The notes under the pieces: generated by a model
Database searches by the model: none
Told to the model about the DNA's origin: nothing
What the model saw: the letters and a program-made list of their open reading frames with translations, nothing else
Shown here: one piece after another, positions 45,580 through 55,240 of the stretch
Layout: every line of letters starts with the position of its first letter
Position numbering within the stretch: position 1 is the stretch's first letter
Source of the DNA: Labia minor
Taxonomy: Eukaryota > Arthropoda > Insecta > Dermaptera > Spongiphoridae
Reading direction: 5' to 3'
Length of the DNA: 64,000 nt
Assembly (NCBI GenBank): GCA_963082975.1
Contig: OY720346.1
Location: forward strand, 77,554,767-77,618,766
Made by a program: the position numbers and the translations under genes

Positions 45580-46485
45580 TTACTCATCCAACACTATGTT
45601 CCACATCTTATTAAGTCTATATCCATCCTCTTTGTTAATATTATTGGGATGATTATCAATTTCTATAGATTCTTTTATTTTTCTTTTCCACCAATTATTT
45701 TCAATATGAAGTGTTTCTACATTATCTAAATTTATTTTATGTCCTGTTGTTAAGGCATGTTCTGCAATTGCTGATTGATTTGGATGTTTCAATCTAATGG
45801 CTCTCTCATGTTCAGACAGTCTTGTAGAAATCTTTCTACTTGTTTCACCAATGTATACTTTTTTGCATTCACAAGTTACCTTATAAACTCCATTATTTTC
45901 GTTTTTAATTTTGTCTTTTATATTTGAGGTGAGAGAAGATATTTGTTTATGAGGTTTATATGTTACTCTGATGTTGTGTTTCCTCAATTTTGACGCTATT
46001 TTTTCTGTTGTTCCTTTTATATAAGGTAATGTTATTTGTGATCTGTATATTGGTTTTTCATTTTCATTTTTGATTTCTGTCTTTTTTGTTTTACTGAATT
46101 TCCTAATTTCATATTCCGAGAAGCCATTGTTTATGAAAGCTTCCTTCAATCGTTGTTTTTCTTTTTTAATGTTTTCATTTGAGCATATCTCTTCGGCTCT
46201 TTTGTGCAGTGTTTTTATCACTCCATATTTTTGTGATGGATGGTGGTGGGAATCTGCGTGGATATATCTGTTGGTGTGAGTTGTTTTCCTGAAAATATCA
46301 AACCTTAATCTATTCTGTTTCTTTTTAATTAATACATCAAGAAACGGTAACTCTCCATTTATTTCCCATTCAACGCTTAGTTTTATATTTTTATGTAAAT
46401 TATTTGCTGCTTCTACAAATTTAACTAAAGAATCCTTACCATGAGGCCAAATCATCAAAATATCATCCACATATCTAAGAAACAG
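45580..46485 (-). CDS. Penelope-like RT (C-terminal part) plus GIY-YIG endonuclease, left copy
   Basis: An open frame of 301 codons read leftward from the centre to a TAA at 45580. It begins inside the RT palm with LFLRYVDDIL (catalytic YVDD, residues 5-8), then thumb and linker (LPYIKGTTEKI, 153-163). A GIY-YIG domain follows: GVY at 199-201, YIGET at 211-215, Arg217, Glu272 in KESIEI. The Cys205/Cys207 and His243/His249 cluster is typical of Penelope endonucleases. Fingers and most of the palm are missing, so it cannot encode an active enzyme. The frame formally continues rightward through the spacer into antisense of the other copy; that extension is an artefact of the palindrome. Confidence 0.9.
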   Translation of the reverse strand: MFLRYVDDILMIWPHGKDSLVKFVEAANNLHKNIKLSVEWEINGELPFLDVLIKKKQNRLRFDIFRKTTHTNRYIHADSHHHPSQKYGVIKTLHKRAEEICSNENIKKEKQRLKEAFINNGFSEYEIRKFSKTKKTEIKNENEKPIYRSQITLPYIKGTTEKIASKLRKHNIRVTYKPHKQISSLTSNIKDKIKNENNGVYKVTCECKKVYIGETSRKISTRLSEHERAIRLKHPNQSAIAEHALTTGHKINLDNVETLHIENNWWKRKIKESIEIDNHPNNINKEDGYRLNKMWNIVLDE

Positions 46486-46503
46486 TGTCTGTTGTTGATC
46501 AGT

Positions 46504-47409
46504 CTGTTTCTTAGATATGTGGATGATATTTTGATGATTTGGCCTCATGGTAAGGATTCTTTAGTTAAATTTGTAGAAGCAGCAAATAATTTACATAAAA
46601 ATATAAAACTAAGCGTTGAATGGGAAATAAATGGAGAGTTACCGTTTCTTGATGTATTAATTAAAAAGAAACAGAATAGATTAAGGTTTGATATTTTCAG
46701 GAAAACAACTCACACCAACAGATATATCCACGCAGATTCCCACCACCATCCATCACAAAAATATGGAGTGATAAAAACACTGCACAAAAGAGCCGAAGAG
46801 ATATGCTCAAATGAAAACATTAAAAAAGAAAAACAACGATTGAAGGAAGCTTTCATAAACAATGGCTTCTCGGAATATGAAATTAGGAAATTCAGTAAAA
46901 CAAAAAAGACAGAAATCAAAAATGAAAATGAAAAACCAATATACAGATCACAAATAACATTACCTTATATAAAAGGAACAACAGAAAAAATAGCGTCAAA
47001 ATTGAGGAAACACAACATCAGAGTAACATATAAACCTCATAAACAAATATCTTCTCTCACCTCAAATATAAAAGACAAAATTAAAAACGAAAATAATGGA
47101 GTTTATAAGGTAACTTGTGAATGCAAAAAAGTATACATTGGTGAAACAAGTAGAAAGATTTCTACAAGACTGTCTGAACATGAGAGAGCCATTAGATTGA
47201 AACATCCAAATCAATCAGCAATTGCAGAACATGCCTTAACAACAGGACATAAAATAAATTTAGATAATGTAGAAACACTTCATATTGAAAATAATTGGTG
47301 GAAAAGAAAAATAAAAGAATCTATAGAAATTGATAATCATCCCAATAATATTAACAAAGAGGATGGATATAGACTTAATAAGATGTGGAACATAGTGTTG
47401 GATGAGTAA
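46504..47409 (+). CDS. Penelope-like RT (C-terminal part) plus GIY-YIG endonuclease, right copy
   Basis: Its 301 residues are identical to the left copy. It opens at LFLRYVDD directly after the central spacer and stops at 47407-47409. The same motifs are present: YVDD palm motif C, the LPYIKG linker, GVY/YIG endonuclease core, Arg217, Cys-Cys-His-His cluster and Glu272. A stop-free frame with no mutations separating the copies implies recent insertion or ongoing homogenisation between arms. No native start exists, since the apparent Met upstream lies in the other arm read antisense. Confidence 0.9.
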   Translation: MFLRYVDDILMIWPHGKDSLVKFVEAANNLHKNIKLSVEWEINGELPFLDVLIKKKQNRLRFDIFRKTTHTNRYIHADSHHHPSQKYGVIKTLHKRAEEICSNENIKKEKQRLKEAFINNGFSEYEIRKFSKTKKTEIKNENEKPIYRSQITLPYIKGTTEKIASKLRKHNIRVTYKPHKQISSLTSNIKDKIKNENNGVYKVTCECKKVYIGETSRKISTRLSEHERAIRLKHPNQSAIAEHALTTGHKINLDNVETLHIENNWWKRKIKESIEIDNHPNNINKEDGYRLNKMWNIVLDE

Positions 47410-47625
47410 AATTTGTCAAATTAAATTAAATATAATTAATCTAATGTGTATTTGTGTATATATCTTGATTATGGAAATAATTTAGTATCTTCATTTTAGA
47501 GACATAATGCACTATCATACTTCTTGATTGTAAACGCTTGCTTTGACAATTGCTGCTGACTTCATGTTGAGATTAAGAATTGGCGGTAAAAATTGGAGCC
47601 AAAAATTGGCGCCAATATCACTGCC

Positions 47626-47633
47626 TATATAAG
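47626..47633 (+). promoter_or_regulatory. TATA-like box in the Penelope 3' region, right arm
   Basis: TATATAAG, preceded by TTGGCGCCAA and followed about 25 bp downstream by CCCGACATGCATCAGTCC. This is a plausible RNA polymerase II core promoter of the pseudo-LTR, directed outward into flanking DNA. Confidence 0.45.
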
Positions 47634-47687
47634 AGGTGACGTGTCCCGACATGCATCAGTCCGCTTGAATCGGAGCAAGCGTACGGT

Positions 47688-47735
47688 TACTTGAAAACGA
47701 CTGCAGAATAAGCAGTTGAAACGTTGTACAATTAT
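47688..47735 (+). ncRNA. Hammerhead-like motif in Penelope pseudo-LTR (degenerate)
   Basis: TTGAAAACG, hairpin ACTGC-AGAATAA-GCAGT, then GAAACGTTGTAC. Penelope elements are known to contain minimal hammerhead ribozymes with core CUGANGA, stem II and GAAA. Here stem II and GAAAC are visible, but the first core box reads UUGAAAA, with at least two changes. It is probably inactive. The mirror copy lies at 45254-45301 on the minus strand. Confidence 0.35.
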
Positions 47736-47835
47736 TTTAATTTAATAAATAATTTTATACAAATAATGTGGTCTTTTAATAAAAATTCTCTTAATAATCA
47801 TCTTTACATTCTTTATTTAAATATATATAAAAAAA

Positions 47836-48183
47836 ACCTCTGACTTTTGTACGTCCTACGCAAGGATCACGCGTATCACAACTAAATTCAATTTTGTATA
47901 ATTTTGTATAATTGAAATTATAATTCCTACGCAAAAGGACAACGCCTATCAAGTCGGTTATATCAATGAGGTGTCTTATGATCAGTAGAACGGGTCCTCT
48001 CAACCTTTACCTTGATTTTATTGATCGGAGGCGCTATCAAATAGCTTTTCCCCAATGTTGTTCCCGGATGCTGGGTTGAATCCATCCCATAGACCCCAGC
48101 TAGGGAAATTCCCTTGCCAGGCCCGGGACTTGAACCCGGGACCACGAGAATGTGACGCAGCGATGCTACCCACCTGTGGCGCC
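47836..48183 (-). mobile_element. tRNA-headed SINE, copy 5 (long 3' end)
   Basis: Reverse-oriented: head GGCGCCACAGGTGGGTAGCA in reverse complement, B-box at 48126-48136. The body is complete. The 3' end contains two TACGCA-type tails, with TCACAACTAAATTCAATTTT between them. It lies immediately beside the Penelope pair. SINE tail plus adjacent DNA is shared with 54048-54225. Confidence 0.85.
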
Positions 48184-49292
48184 TTTTTAAATATATAAAC
48201 ATAATTTATTTTTAAATTATTTTTCGATTTTTCAATGAACACAAGAAGAAAAACGAACTGATAGTGGTGTGACGTGGACTAACAATCGATGATATTAGTC
48301 CAATCGTATTTTTGGATCATAGAATTCCAGTGACACCATTTTCGAATTTTTAAATTCTCCCAATAGACTTTTCTTAAATTCTGAGTAATTTTGACAATAA
48401 AAGAAACAACACTAAGCATCAATTATTGCATACAAACAGTTTATTAAGTAAGAATGAACTAAAATACCACATTTGGTAAGTTACATTTTAAGGTTTAATT
48501 GAATTTTAGTTATATTATAAGCAATTTTATAGTTTGAAATTCAAATAATGAGAAAAAAAATGTAATATAATAATACTATGGAAATAGAAATGTTTTAAAA
48601 TTCAAATACATGTAAAATATTATATTTTGGAATAAAAAAAATTACAAATTAAAATATTAATACTCAAACTCAACTTTTATATCTATTTTTTTATATATTT
48701 TATGAAATTTAATACATATGGTAAAGTTCACCTGATTATAATATAATAATAAACATATATGTATTGTTTAATGAAATTGATTACATACTTAAAATAGAAT
48801 TAAAACAAAAAATGCAAAAACATGGGAAAGAGAGGGGGAGGGGGAAGAATGATAAAAATTTAATTTAATTTTTCTTCTAATGAAATAATTATAAATAAAG
48901 AATGTATTGTAATATTGAAAAAGAAATTGGATAAAAAGTGTGAGGGATGAGAAGTAAACGAAGAAGTAAATAAATGTGAAACGGACAAAATGAACGGAGG
49001 AATGAATATTTTCAAACGATGTCAATAGAGAAAGTTAATATAATATCAAATCACCCTTCAGTTCATTTCATTGGAATCCCCTTTTAATTCCCTATCAGAC
49101 AATTGACTCTTAGTTATTTTTATCACTTTTTTTTCACCCCTAGTCTAGTCTTCAGACAAAGACAAAAGACACCCCTTCAATCTATGACGGATATGATAAT
49201 CAGCTTTTTAGTAAAATATTTTTAAGAAAAACATCAATAACGAAAATACTAATTAAGTTAATTATTAATTTTGTAAATATTGTTTATAGAGT
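48184..49292. other. AT-rich unique sequence
   Basis: No gene supported. A slightly less AT-rich part lies at 48244-48420. G-rich patch at 48830-48848. Confidence 0.45.
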
Positions 49293-49360
49293 GAACGCTC
49301 TATATAAGCAACTCATTTGAACAAAGTTCTATAAAAAAGTTTCTTATTGGAAATATTGTA

Positions 49361-49579
49361 TCTATCTATCTATCTATCTCTGTGACTCTACGGAACTCGA
49401 AATTTCCTGGTCGCAGCAACCACACCTCTCCAAGTATCTCTATTCTGAACCACAACCCTCCAATCCGTATCCTCCCTCATCTCTCTCACGTCCCTTCCCA
49501 CATTATCCACCCACCGCGACCTTGGTTTTCCAAGCGGAAGTTTCCCACTCGGCCTTCCCACCAATATATTTTTCATTTA
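49361..49579 (-). pseudogene. non-LTR retrotransposon 3' fragment with GATA tail
   Basis: The minus frame 49576-49388 encodes 62 residues with GKPRSRWVDNVGRDV, TDWRVVVQNRDTWRGVV and terminal KFRVP. This is the conserved C-terminal tail of RTE/Jockey-like LINE reverse transcriptases. The stop is followed by a (GATA)n run on the minus strand (49361-49380), consistent with a simple-repeat 3' end. A 5'-truncated copy inserted into the pogo-like repeat. Superfamily is not resolved. Confidence 0.75.
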
Positions 49580-49787
49580 AAGCACAAAAATATTAATTAA
49601 TTAACAGAAACTAACAGAAATTCTAGTAACTATTTTAATTAATAGAAATTAACTTCAATACTGTGGCAGCACAAAACACAAACTTATTCCAATAGCAGAA
49701 TTTCTTACAATTTGAGGTTATGTTGTTGTGAACACAGCAGTCAATTCAAATGTAAAGTTGCTTTTACAGAACAGTTGAACTGTATAG

Positions 49788-49961
49788 CAGTGATTCTCAA
49801 CCGAGCATATAAAAGAGAAAATTCCCGACTTTTTTTCAAAATGGTTCTTTAAAAAAAAGGTCAGATGATTTGACGATGCTCTGAAACATTTACGATGTGG
49901 GGGGGGCGATGAAAATTATGATTGAAAATTAGAGTGAGTACTAAAAGTTTGAGAAACACTG
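49788..49961. mobile_element. hAT-type miniature element (174 bp)
   Basis: Starts CAGTGATTCTCAACC and ends AGTTTGAGAAACACTG. The exact duplication CTGTATAG lies at 49780-49787 and 49962-49969. Nested inside the pogo-like repeat. Confidence 0.88.
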
Positions 49962-49993
49962 CTGTATAGACGTTGCTTATATAAAGCATTCAG

Positions 49994-51325
49994 TGTAATT
50001 AATATAAACTTGTAAATATTATAATAATTAACAATTTATTTATTTTTTCATTAAAATTTGCAAAAATTAAAATTTTCTAAAAAAATATTTTTCTGTTTAA
50101 CTTTTATTAATTAATAATAAAATCTTATGAAAATCACAATTTAAGTAATAAAATATCATTATTAATTTATTAGTTAATATTTTTTTTTCTAAAGATTAAA
50201 AGTGTGAATTAATTTTTAAAAATAATTTGATGTTTATTTTAATTTAATTAATTTACAATGAGAGATAAAGTAAAACTCCTATATTTTAAAATGAAATGAT
50301 CAACTGCAAGGAAAAATTTAATTTTAATCAAATATAGTCTATTATATTTTTTTATATTATTATTACATGCATGAAAATAATAATAATATATTGACTTGCA
50401 AAATATAATAATTTCATATTGTGCAATATTCATCAGAATTTATTTTATTATTATTACTTACATAAAAGCATTATATTTTATAAATAAGATCCTAGAGTTT
50501 AAAAATTCATTTAACATTTAAAATTAATTAATTATTTTTTATTTTATATTTATAGTACGTATAAAAATATGAACTTTATTCAAAAGATATCAACCATAAA
50601 TTTAATTTCTTATCAAAAAGGATTTTGTTTCTTTCAAAAGAAAGAATTGTATTTTTATCTTATCCACAAAGATACTTTACTTATGAAAAGTACTTACAAG
50701 ATTCATTTTTATATGAATGTCTTGTCCCTTCTTTTCCAAGTAAATTTCAGAGTAAATTTAATTCAAATTCCATCCTTTGATTTGTTGAGCATGCATTCTT
50801 TGAAGAATAAGTATACAATTTAATATTTACATTTTTAGATTATTATTATTATTATTATTTTGATGCATGTAATCTATTTTTTCCTTGACTGTTTGTTTAT
50901 TACTTTCTACTTTCATCAATCATTTATTCTGTCTTAAATTTTATTCTATCCAATTTTTTTTTTCATCCCACCCCCATCTTTTCTATTGTCAACACAGACT
51001 TTAATATTAATAATAATTATAAATATAATTTAGCAATATTTTTAAATTTATGTGAATACAATAACAATTATACATTATTTTATACAAATTAAATAAGATT
51101 TTACTTAAATGTTAAAACTACATTTACACTTTGTAAAACAAATCTATTCTTTTATGAATTTATTGAAAATAAATATAGTAACAAAAAACTCAACACTATT
51201 AAAACTCTATTTAAACTTTAATTAAAATTAGAAATTAAATAATTATTCTAATCAAAATAAAATTACAATATTTTTGAATAATTTTGAATATTTATATTTA
51301 AACTAAATGCATAAGAAAAAAAAAA
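49994..51325. other. AT-rich unique sequence
   Basis: No supported feature. The frame 50569-50823 is lysine/leucine/phenylalanine-rich without motifs. Confidence 0.5.
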
Positions 51326-51333
51326 CACACACA

Positions 51334-51603
51334 CAGTGGTGTATTGGGAGGGGAACGCGGGGGAACGACCTTCCCTTACCTTTTTTCAGAACCGAAACGC
51401 GTTCCAGTACTTTTTCATGTCCCGATAACTCTCACTTAAATCTACTGATAGAATTTCTTTTTTTATGTTCGTTAATATTTTTTATAGTAAGAATAAGAAA
51501 AAATAAAAACTTTTATGGAAAGAAATTAGTTTACTGAAAAAAGGACTTTTTTTGCTCCCACTATGCGTTTCCTTTTACTTCTTATTTTACCAATACATCA
51601 CTG
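51334..51603. mobile_element. hAT-type miniature element (270 bp), family 'CAGTGGTGTATTGG', copy 2
   Basis: Ends CAGTGGTGTATTGG and CCAATACATCACTG. The flanks CACACACA (51326-51333) and CATACACA (51604-51611) match at 7 of 8. It differs from 39956-40202 by an added TCTACTGATAGAATT-type segment and point changes. Confidence 0.85.
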
Positions 51604-51611
51604 CATACACA

Positions 51612-52019
51612 CAGACATGATTCATTAAATTATTATTAAATTTTCTTTCTATATTTACCACATCTTGATCCAAATATCTTTCATACATTTCATTTATTGA
51701 TTAGGCAAAGTCGAAAAGGGAATATAGAACTTGCAATTCCCTATCGCACATGAATGAATTATAGTCAATAGATTATGTGTTCAATCGGTATAGTGGATGG
51801 ATGATCTGATCTAATTAAAAGCTAGAGATAGAGTATTGCATGCATGGTTGAATTGTTCCAAGTTTAGAGATTCATTTTATATGATTTCTACAGAACCACC
51901 TTCGATTGATCCCGATCCAATTTAATAAAATACCGTGTAAAAAGAAAGATCAAGACACTCCCCACCATATCCCTCACCATATTTTCCATTCATTGCACCT
52001 CTCTCTCTCTCTCTCTTTC
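51612..52019. other. Moderately AT-rich unique sequence
   Basis: No repeat identity or convincing frame. A CT repeat lies at about 52000-52017. Confidence 0.4.
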
Positions 52020-52024
52020 ACACA

Positions 52025-52230
52025 CACACACAATTCTCTTTTTCTAACGACCACTGTATTTCTACACTAACCACTCAGTTAGATAAATAATCTTATTAGG
52101 ACTATTTCAAAATTGCGTGTGTTTTTATCGATTCAAGCACCTGGAGTAATTTCAATTAAAATCCTGCCATTAAGAGCGACATAAACCGAAAATCCATTTA
52201 TGGACAATGGATTTTTAAATTTCAACCTCC
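52025..52230. promoter_or_regulatory. Candidate conserved block with 10-bp hairpin
   Basis: Unique, more balanced sequence with TTTATCGATTCAAG, TTTCAATTAAAATCC and CCATTAAGAG. A perfect 10-bp stem AAAATCCATT/AATGGATTTT with loop TATGGAC lies at 52189-52215. A regulatory role is speculative. Confidence 0.25.
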
Positions 52231-52923
52231 ATTAAAAAAAATAAAAAAAAAAAGATTAAAGAATATAATCAAATAATCTTTATTTAAATACTACCAAGCA
52301 ATTAGTAAAGAAAATTAATACATTTTAATATAAATTATTATATAATAAACGAATTTTTATAATAATGGTTTAATTACCTGTTTTTAAGAGATAATATTAA
52401 AAAAAAAACAATTATATATATTTTATTTTCCTCATTTAATTACAACGAATATCTTTTGTCTATGTGTGTTTGGGGGGGGGGATATATTTATATTTACTTT
52501 ATATAAAAATATACCTACATTAATTAATCATAAGAAAGATAGATACATACAATAGATAAGATTTTTTGTAATTTTTTTTCCACATAATATCTTTTATTAA
52601 CAAAATCTCATTTGAATTATTTGAGTAAACATAATTCGAGAGATACTTACAAACATATTAGCATGTTTGTTTTAATATTTACTATTTAATAGATAGTTTA
52701 TTTGTAAAAATTAAACTCTTTATCTCGATTGTATTAACAAACCACTACTAACAAGTTCAAATTCTTAAAATAAAATCTATACCAAAAAATATATAAATTT
52801 ATATTATTGGGAATATTTTTTTCAATTTGACCAGTAAAATTACATATGCCGCTTTAAATATTAAATGAAAATAAAATAAAAAGTTTAACAATATGTCAAT
52901 TAATATTAATCTATAAACCGATA
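52231..52923. other. AT-rich spacer
   Basis: A G run lies at about 52472-52481. Nothing else supported. Confidence 0.5.
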
Positions 52924-53188
52924 GAGGCGCCACATGGTGAGAGGTTAGCGAAGCTGCCCCACATTCTCGTGTTCCTGGGTTCAAGTCCCAGGCCCGGCAA
53001 GGGAATTTCTCTAGATGGGGTCTTTGGAACAGAGTTTACCCAGCCTCCTGGATCAAAATTGAGAAAGCTACTTGAAAATCAAGGTAAAGGTTGATAGGAC
53101 CCGGTCTACTGATCATAGGACATCTCATCATTGATATAACCGACTTGATAGGCATTGACGTTGCGTAGGACATACGAAATCAGAGGTT
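52924..53188 (+). mobile_element. tRNA-headed SINE, copy 6
   Basis: Head AGGCGCCACATGGTGAGAGG, B-box GGTTCAAGTCC at 52978-52988. The body has a deletion after GAGAAAGCTACTTG that removes ATAGCGCCTCCGAT. It ends GACATACGAAATCAGAGG and a short GTT repeat (53186-53198). Confidence 0.85.
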
Positions 53189-53218
53189 GTTGTTGTTGTA
53201 TAAACCGATAAAAGTAAA

Positions 53219-53242
53219 ATAATAATAATAATAATAATAATA
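53219..53242. repeat. AAT microsatellite
   Basis: (AAT)n tract, eight units. Confidence 0.85.
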
Positions 53243-53861
53243 ATGTTAATAAGATTTGTAAGATTTATAAATGGAAATTTGTGATATAAACTTAAAGTAT
53301 TATACTTATTATTATATTAAAGAAGAAAAAAAAAACAAAAATGAAGGGAAAAATAAAAACATACAAATTATATTAGATTTATATTAAAGATATGTAGAAT
53401 ACTATTATTGCCTTACAATTTATTGAAAATTTGTTACGAGTTATATGATAAATAGAAATAAAGATGAGATGTCTAAAAAGATTAGTGTTTCATTTGTAAA
53501 ATGTCTTATCAAATTTGATTAGAACGAATGATAGAAAGGTGTTGGTGGATATAAAAAAACCCTTCACTCTCTTTGAATGAATAATATTTACTTAAAACAT
53601 CTGTACTCATACCTCATGTTAAAATATTAACTACTTTTTAATAAACATTGGCATAGTGATTGATCTTTTTGTTCCTTTTTTTTAAAAAAAAAATCAATCA
53701 ATTTATTCTTCAACTTTCAACAACAAAAAATAAATAATAACTATATTATTTATTTTAATTTACTTTCACTAGAATTCTTTGATCTAAATTCAATTTTTAG
53801 TAAACATTTAAAATAATAAATAGTAATAGTAATTTATTTTTATTTATTTATTTTTTTTTTT
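53243..53861. other. AT-rich unique sequence
   Basis: No gene or repeat boundary recognised. Confidence 0.5.
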
Positions 53862-54590
53862 CAAAAATATTTTTAAAACTTTATTTAAAATGACTAAATT
53901 ATATTATCTTGAGTTTTTTATTTTTAGTTTACTTATTCAATTATTAATTATTACTATATTTTAAGTGAAATATTTTCCGACAATGAATATAAAATTAATT
54001 TGTAAACTACCACTTTTGGTTTCCGGATATATACCAAAAGATTCATGTTGGTTGATAGGACCCGTTCTACTGATTATAGGACACCCAATTGATATAACCG
54101 ACATGATAGGCGTTATCCTTGCGAAGGACGTACAAAAGTTAGAGTTTTTTTTTATATTTAAATAAAGAATGTTAAGATGGATCATATTGATCATATTTTA
54201 TTAGAATGAACTTAAATAAATTTTTTTATTTATTCAATTATTAATTACTACTATATTTTAAGTGAAATATTTTCCGACAATGAATATAAAATTAATACTT
54301 TGTAAACTATCACTTCTGGTTTCCGGATATATACCAAAAGTTGATAGATTCATGCTACTGATGTATTAAATAAATATACTTACCAAATCTTATATACTTA
54401 AAATCCGTTGAGCCGTTCAAGCTATACACGTCTAAAGAACACACAATGGACAGACGGACGGACGGACAGACGGACGGAGGGACAGACATCATGCTAAAAA
54501 TACATTTCTCTGTAAACAAAATGCATGATTCGTGGAGATATGTACAAATCATTGGTGTGAAAAAATTACCTTCTCTTCTCGTCGATCAGT
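53862..54590 (-). mobile_element. HINE-A2 copy, split or duplicated around a SINE tail
   Basis: The stretch TATTTTAAGTGAAATATTTT to TTCCGGATATATACCAAAAG occurs twice (about 53955-54040 and 54250-54340), flanking a SINE 3' fragment and about 80 bp of other DNA. The right half continues through a GGAC/AGAC microsatellite (54452-54486) to GTCGATCAGT. The order suggests unequal recombination or insertion of a duplicated segment rather than a simple insertion. Confidence 0.6.
54048..54145 (+). mobile_element. tRNA-headed SINE, copy 7 (3' fragment)
   Basis: Only the tail half: TTGATAGGACCCGTTCTACT, ATAACCGACATGATAGGCG, GGACGTACAAAAGTTAGAG. It is followed by DNA (to about 54225) that also lies beside SINE copy 5, so the segment was duplicated together with its flank. 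Confidence 0.75.
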
Positions 54591-55079
54591 AAAAAATAAA
54601 AAGTATATACTTTTAGCATATTTCAAATTTCATTACTTACTCATCGATAATAAATGAGATTACATCGATAAACTTATAATCGGATATAAATTAAATGATT
54701 TTATCTGCTTGCTATGTGTTCTCAATTGAATTTAATCGTTTAATATAAGTTATGGACTTTACCTTAATATATATTATATATCTTTTAGGTTAAAAAGAAC
54801 GATTATCTTATAAAATATGAACCAATAAAGCGATTAAATGAAAGATCTAAATCAAGTTTCTATATATATCCGTATATAAGATCAATAAAAGACTATAAAA
54901 GAAGTCTCAAATATGAGAGATAAACGAGATGAGATGAGATGAGGTTGAATTGTTTTTCCTCCCCACCCGTTATCCTCCACATTTTGGTAATTTCTTTTTT
55001 TTTTATCAATTTCCTAACTTCTCCATCATCACAGATCCCATCTACTTTTATTTTATTTTATTTTATTTTTATTATTATT
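54591..55079. other. AT-rich spacer
   Basis: GAGAT repeats lie near 54927-54942. No gene supported. Confidence 0.5.
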
Positions 55080-55240
55080 ATTTTTTTGTCTCTCAGCACA
55101 GCAGGGTCTAATATCTGGCTGGCTGCTGTCCTCTGTGGTTGTCCTCTGCCTTTTGGGCCTTTCGACATTAGCATAACACAATTGAGCCTCAATCCTCAGC
55201 CTGTTTGTACTTTAGTTTACATTTCATCCTAGAACTAGAC
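55080..55240. other. Unique, more balanced block
   Basis: Contains TATCTGGCTGGCTGCTGTCC and CATTAGCATAACACAATTG. A plus-strand frame covers it (about 55080-55232) but has no known domain. Could be non-coding conserved DNA. Confidence 0.25.

Larger units (their letters stand above)
45158..47798. mobile_element. Penelope-like element, head-to-head inverted pair
   Basis: Two 5'-truncated Penelope copies in opposite orientation. Arms 45191-46485 and 46504-47798 (1295 bp each) mirror exactly about an 18-bp spacer (46486-46503) and appear identical. The truncated 5' ends meet at the centre, inside the RT palm; the 3' ends point outward. The left side has 33 extra bases (45158-45190). CATCTTTACATT flanks the whole unit (45146-45157 and 47799-47810). 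A related locus at about 54146-54225 (reverse orientation) reads through this site once, so it represents the empty site. The pair therefore behaves as one insertion. A missed-adapter sequencing palindrome is unlikely because the flanks differ. Confidence 0.92.
49293..49993. mobile_element. pogo-like non-autonomous repeat, copy 2, with two insertions
   Basis: The ends GAACGCTCTATATAAGCAAC and GTTGCTTATATAAAGCATTC are imperfect inverted repeats, clearer than in copy 1 (4955-5310). Comparison with copy 1 shows two later insertions: the non-LTR fragment at 49361-49579 and the hAT element at 49788-49961. Confidence 0.6.

Noticed and set aside
46441-46548. N-terminal extension of the Penelope frames with Met start
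   Set aside because: It is antisense of the opposite arm reached through the palindrome centre; not native coding sequence.
45191-47798. Sequencing-adapter palindrome artefact
   Set aside because: The palindrome stops at element ends, flanks are different, and a target duplication with a separate empty site exists.
52924-52995. tRNA gene
   Set aside because: The A/B-box head belongs to a SINE with a shared 200-bp body; no cloverleaf acceptor pairing seen.
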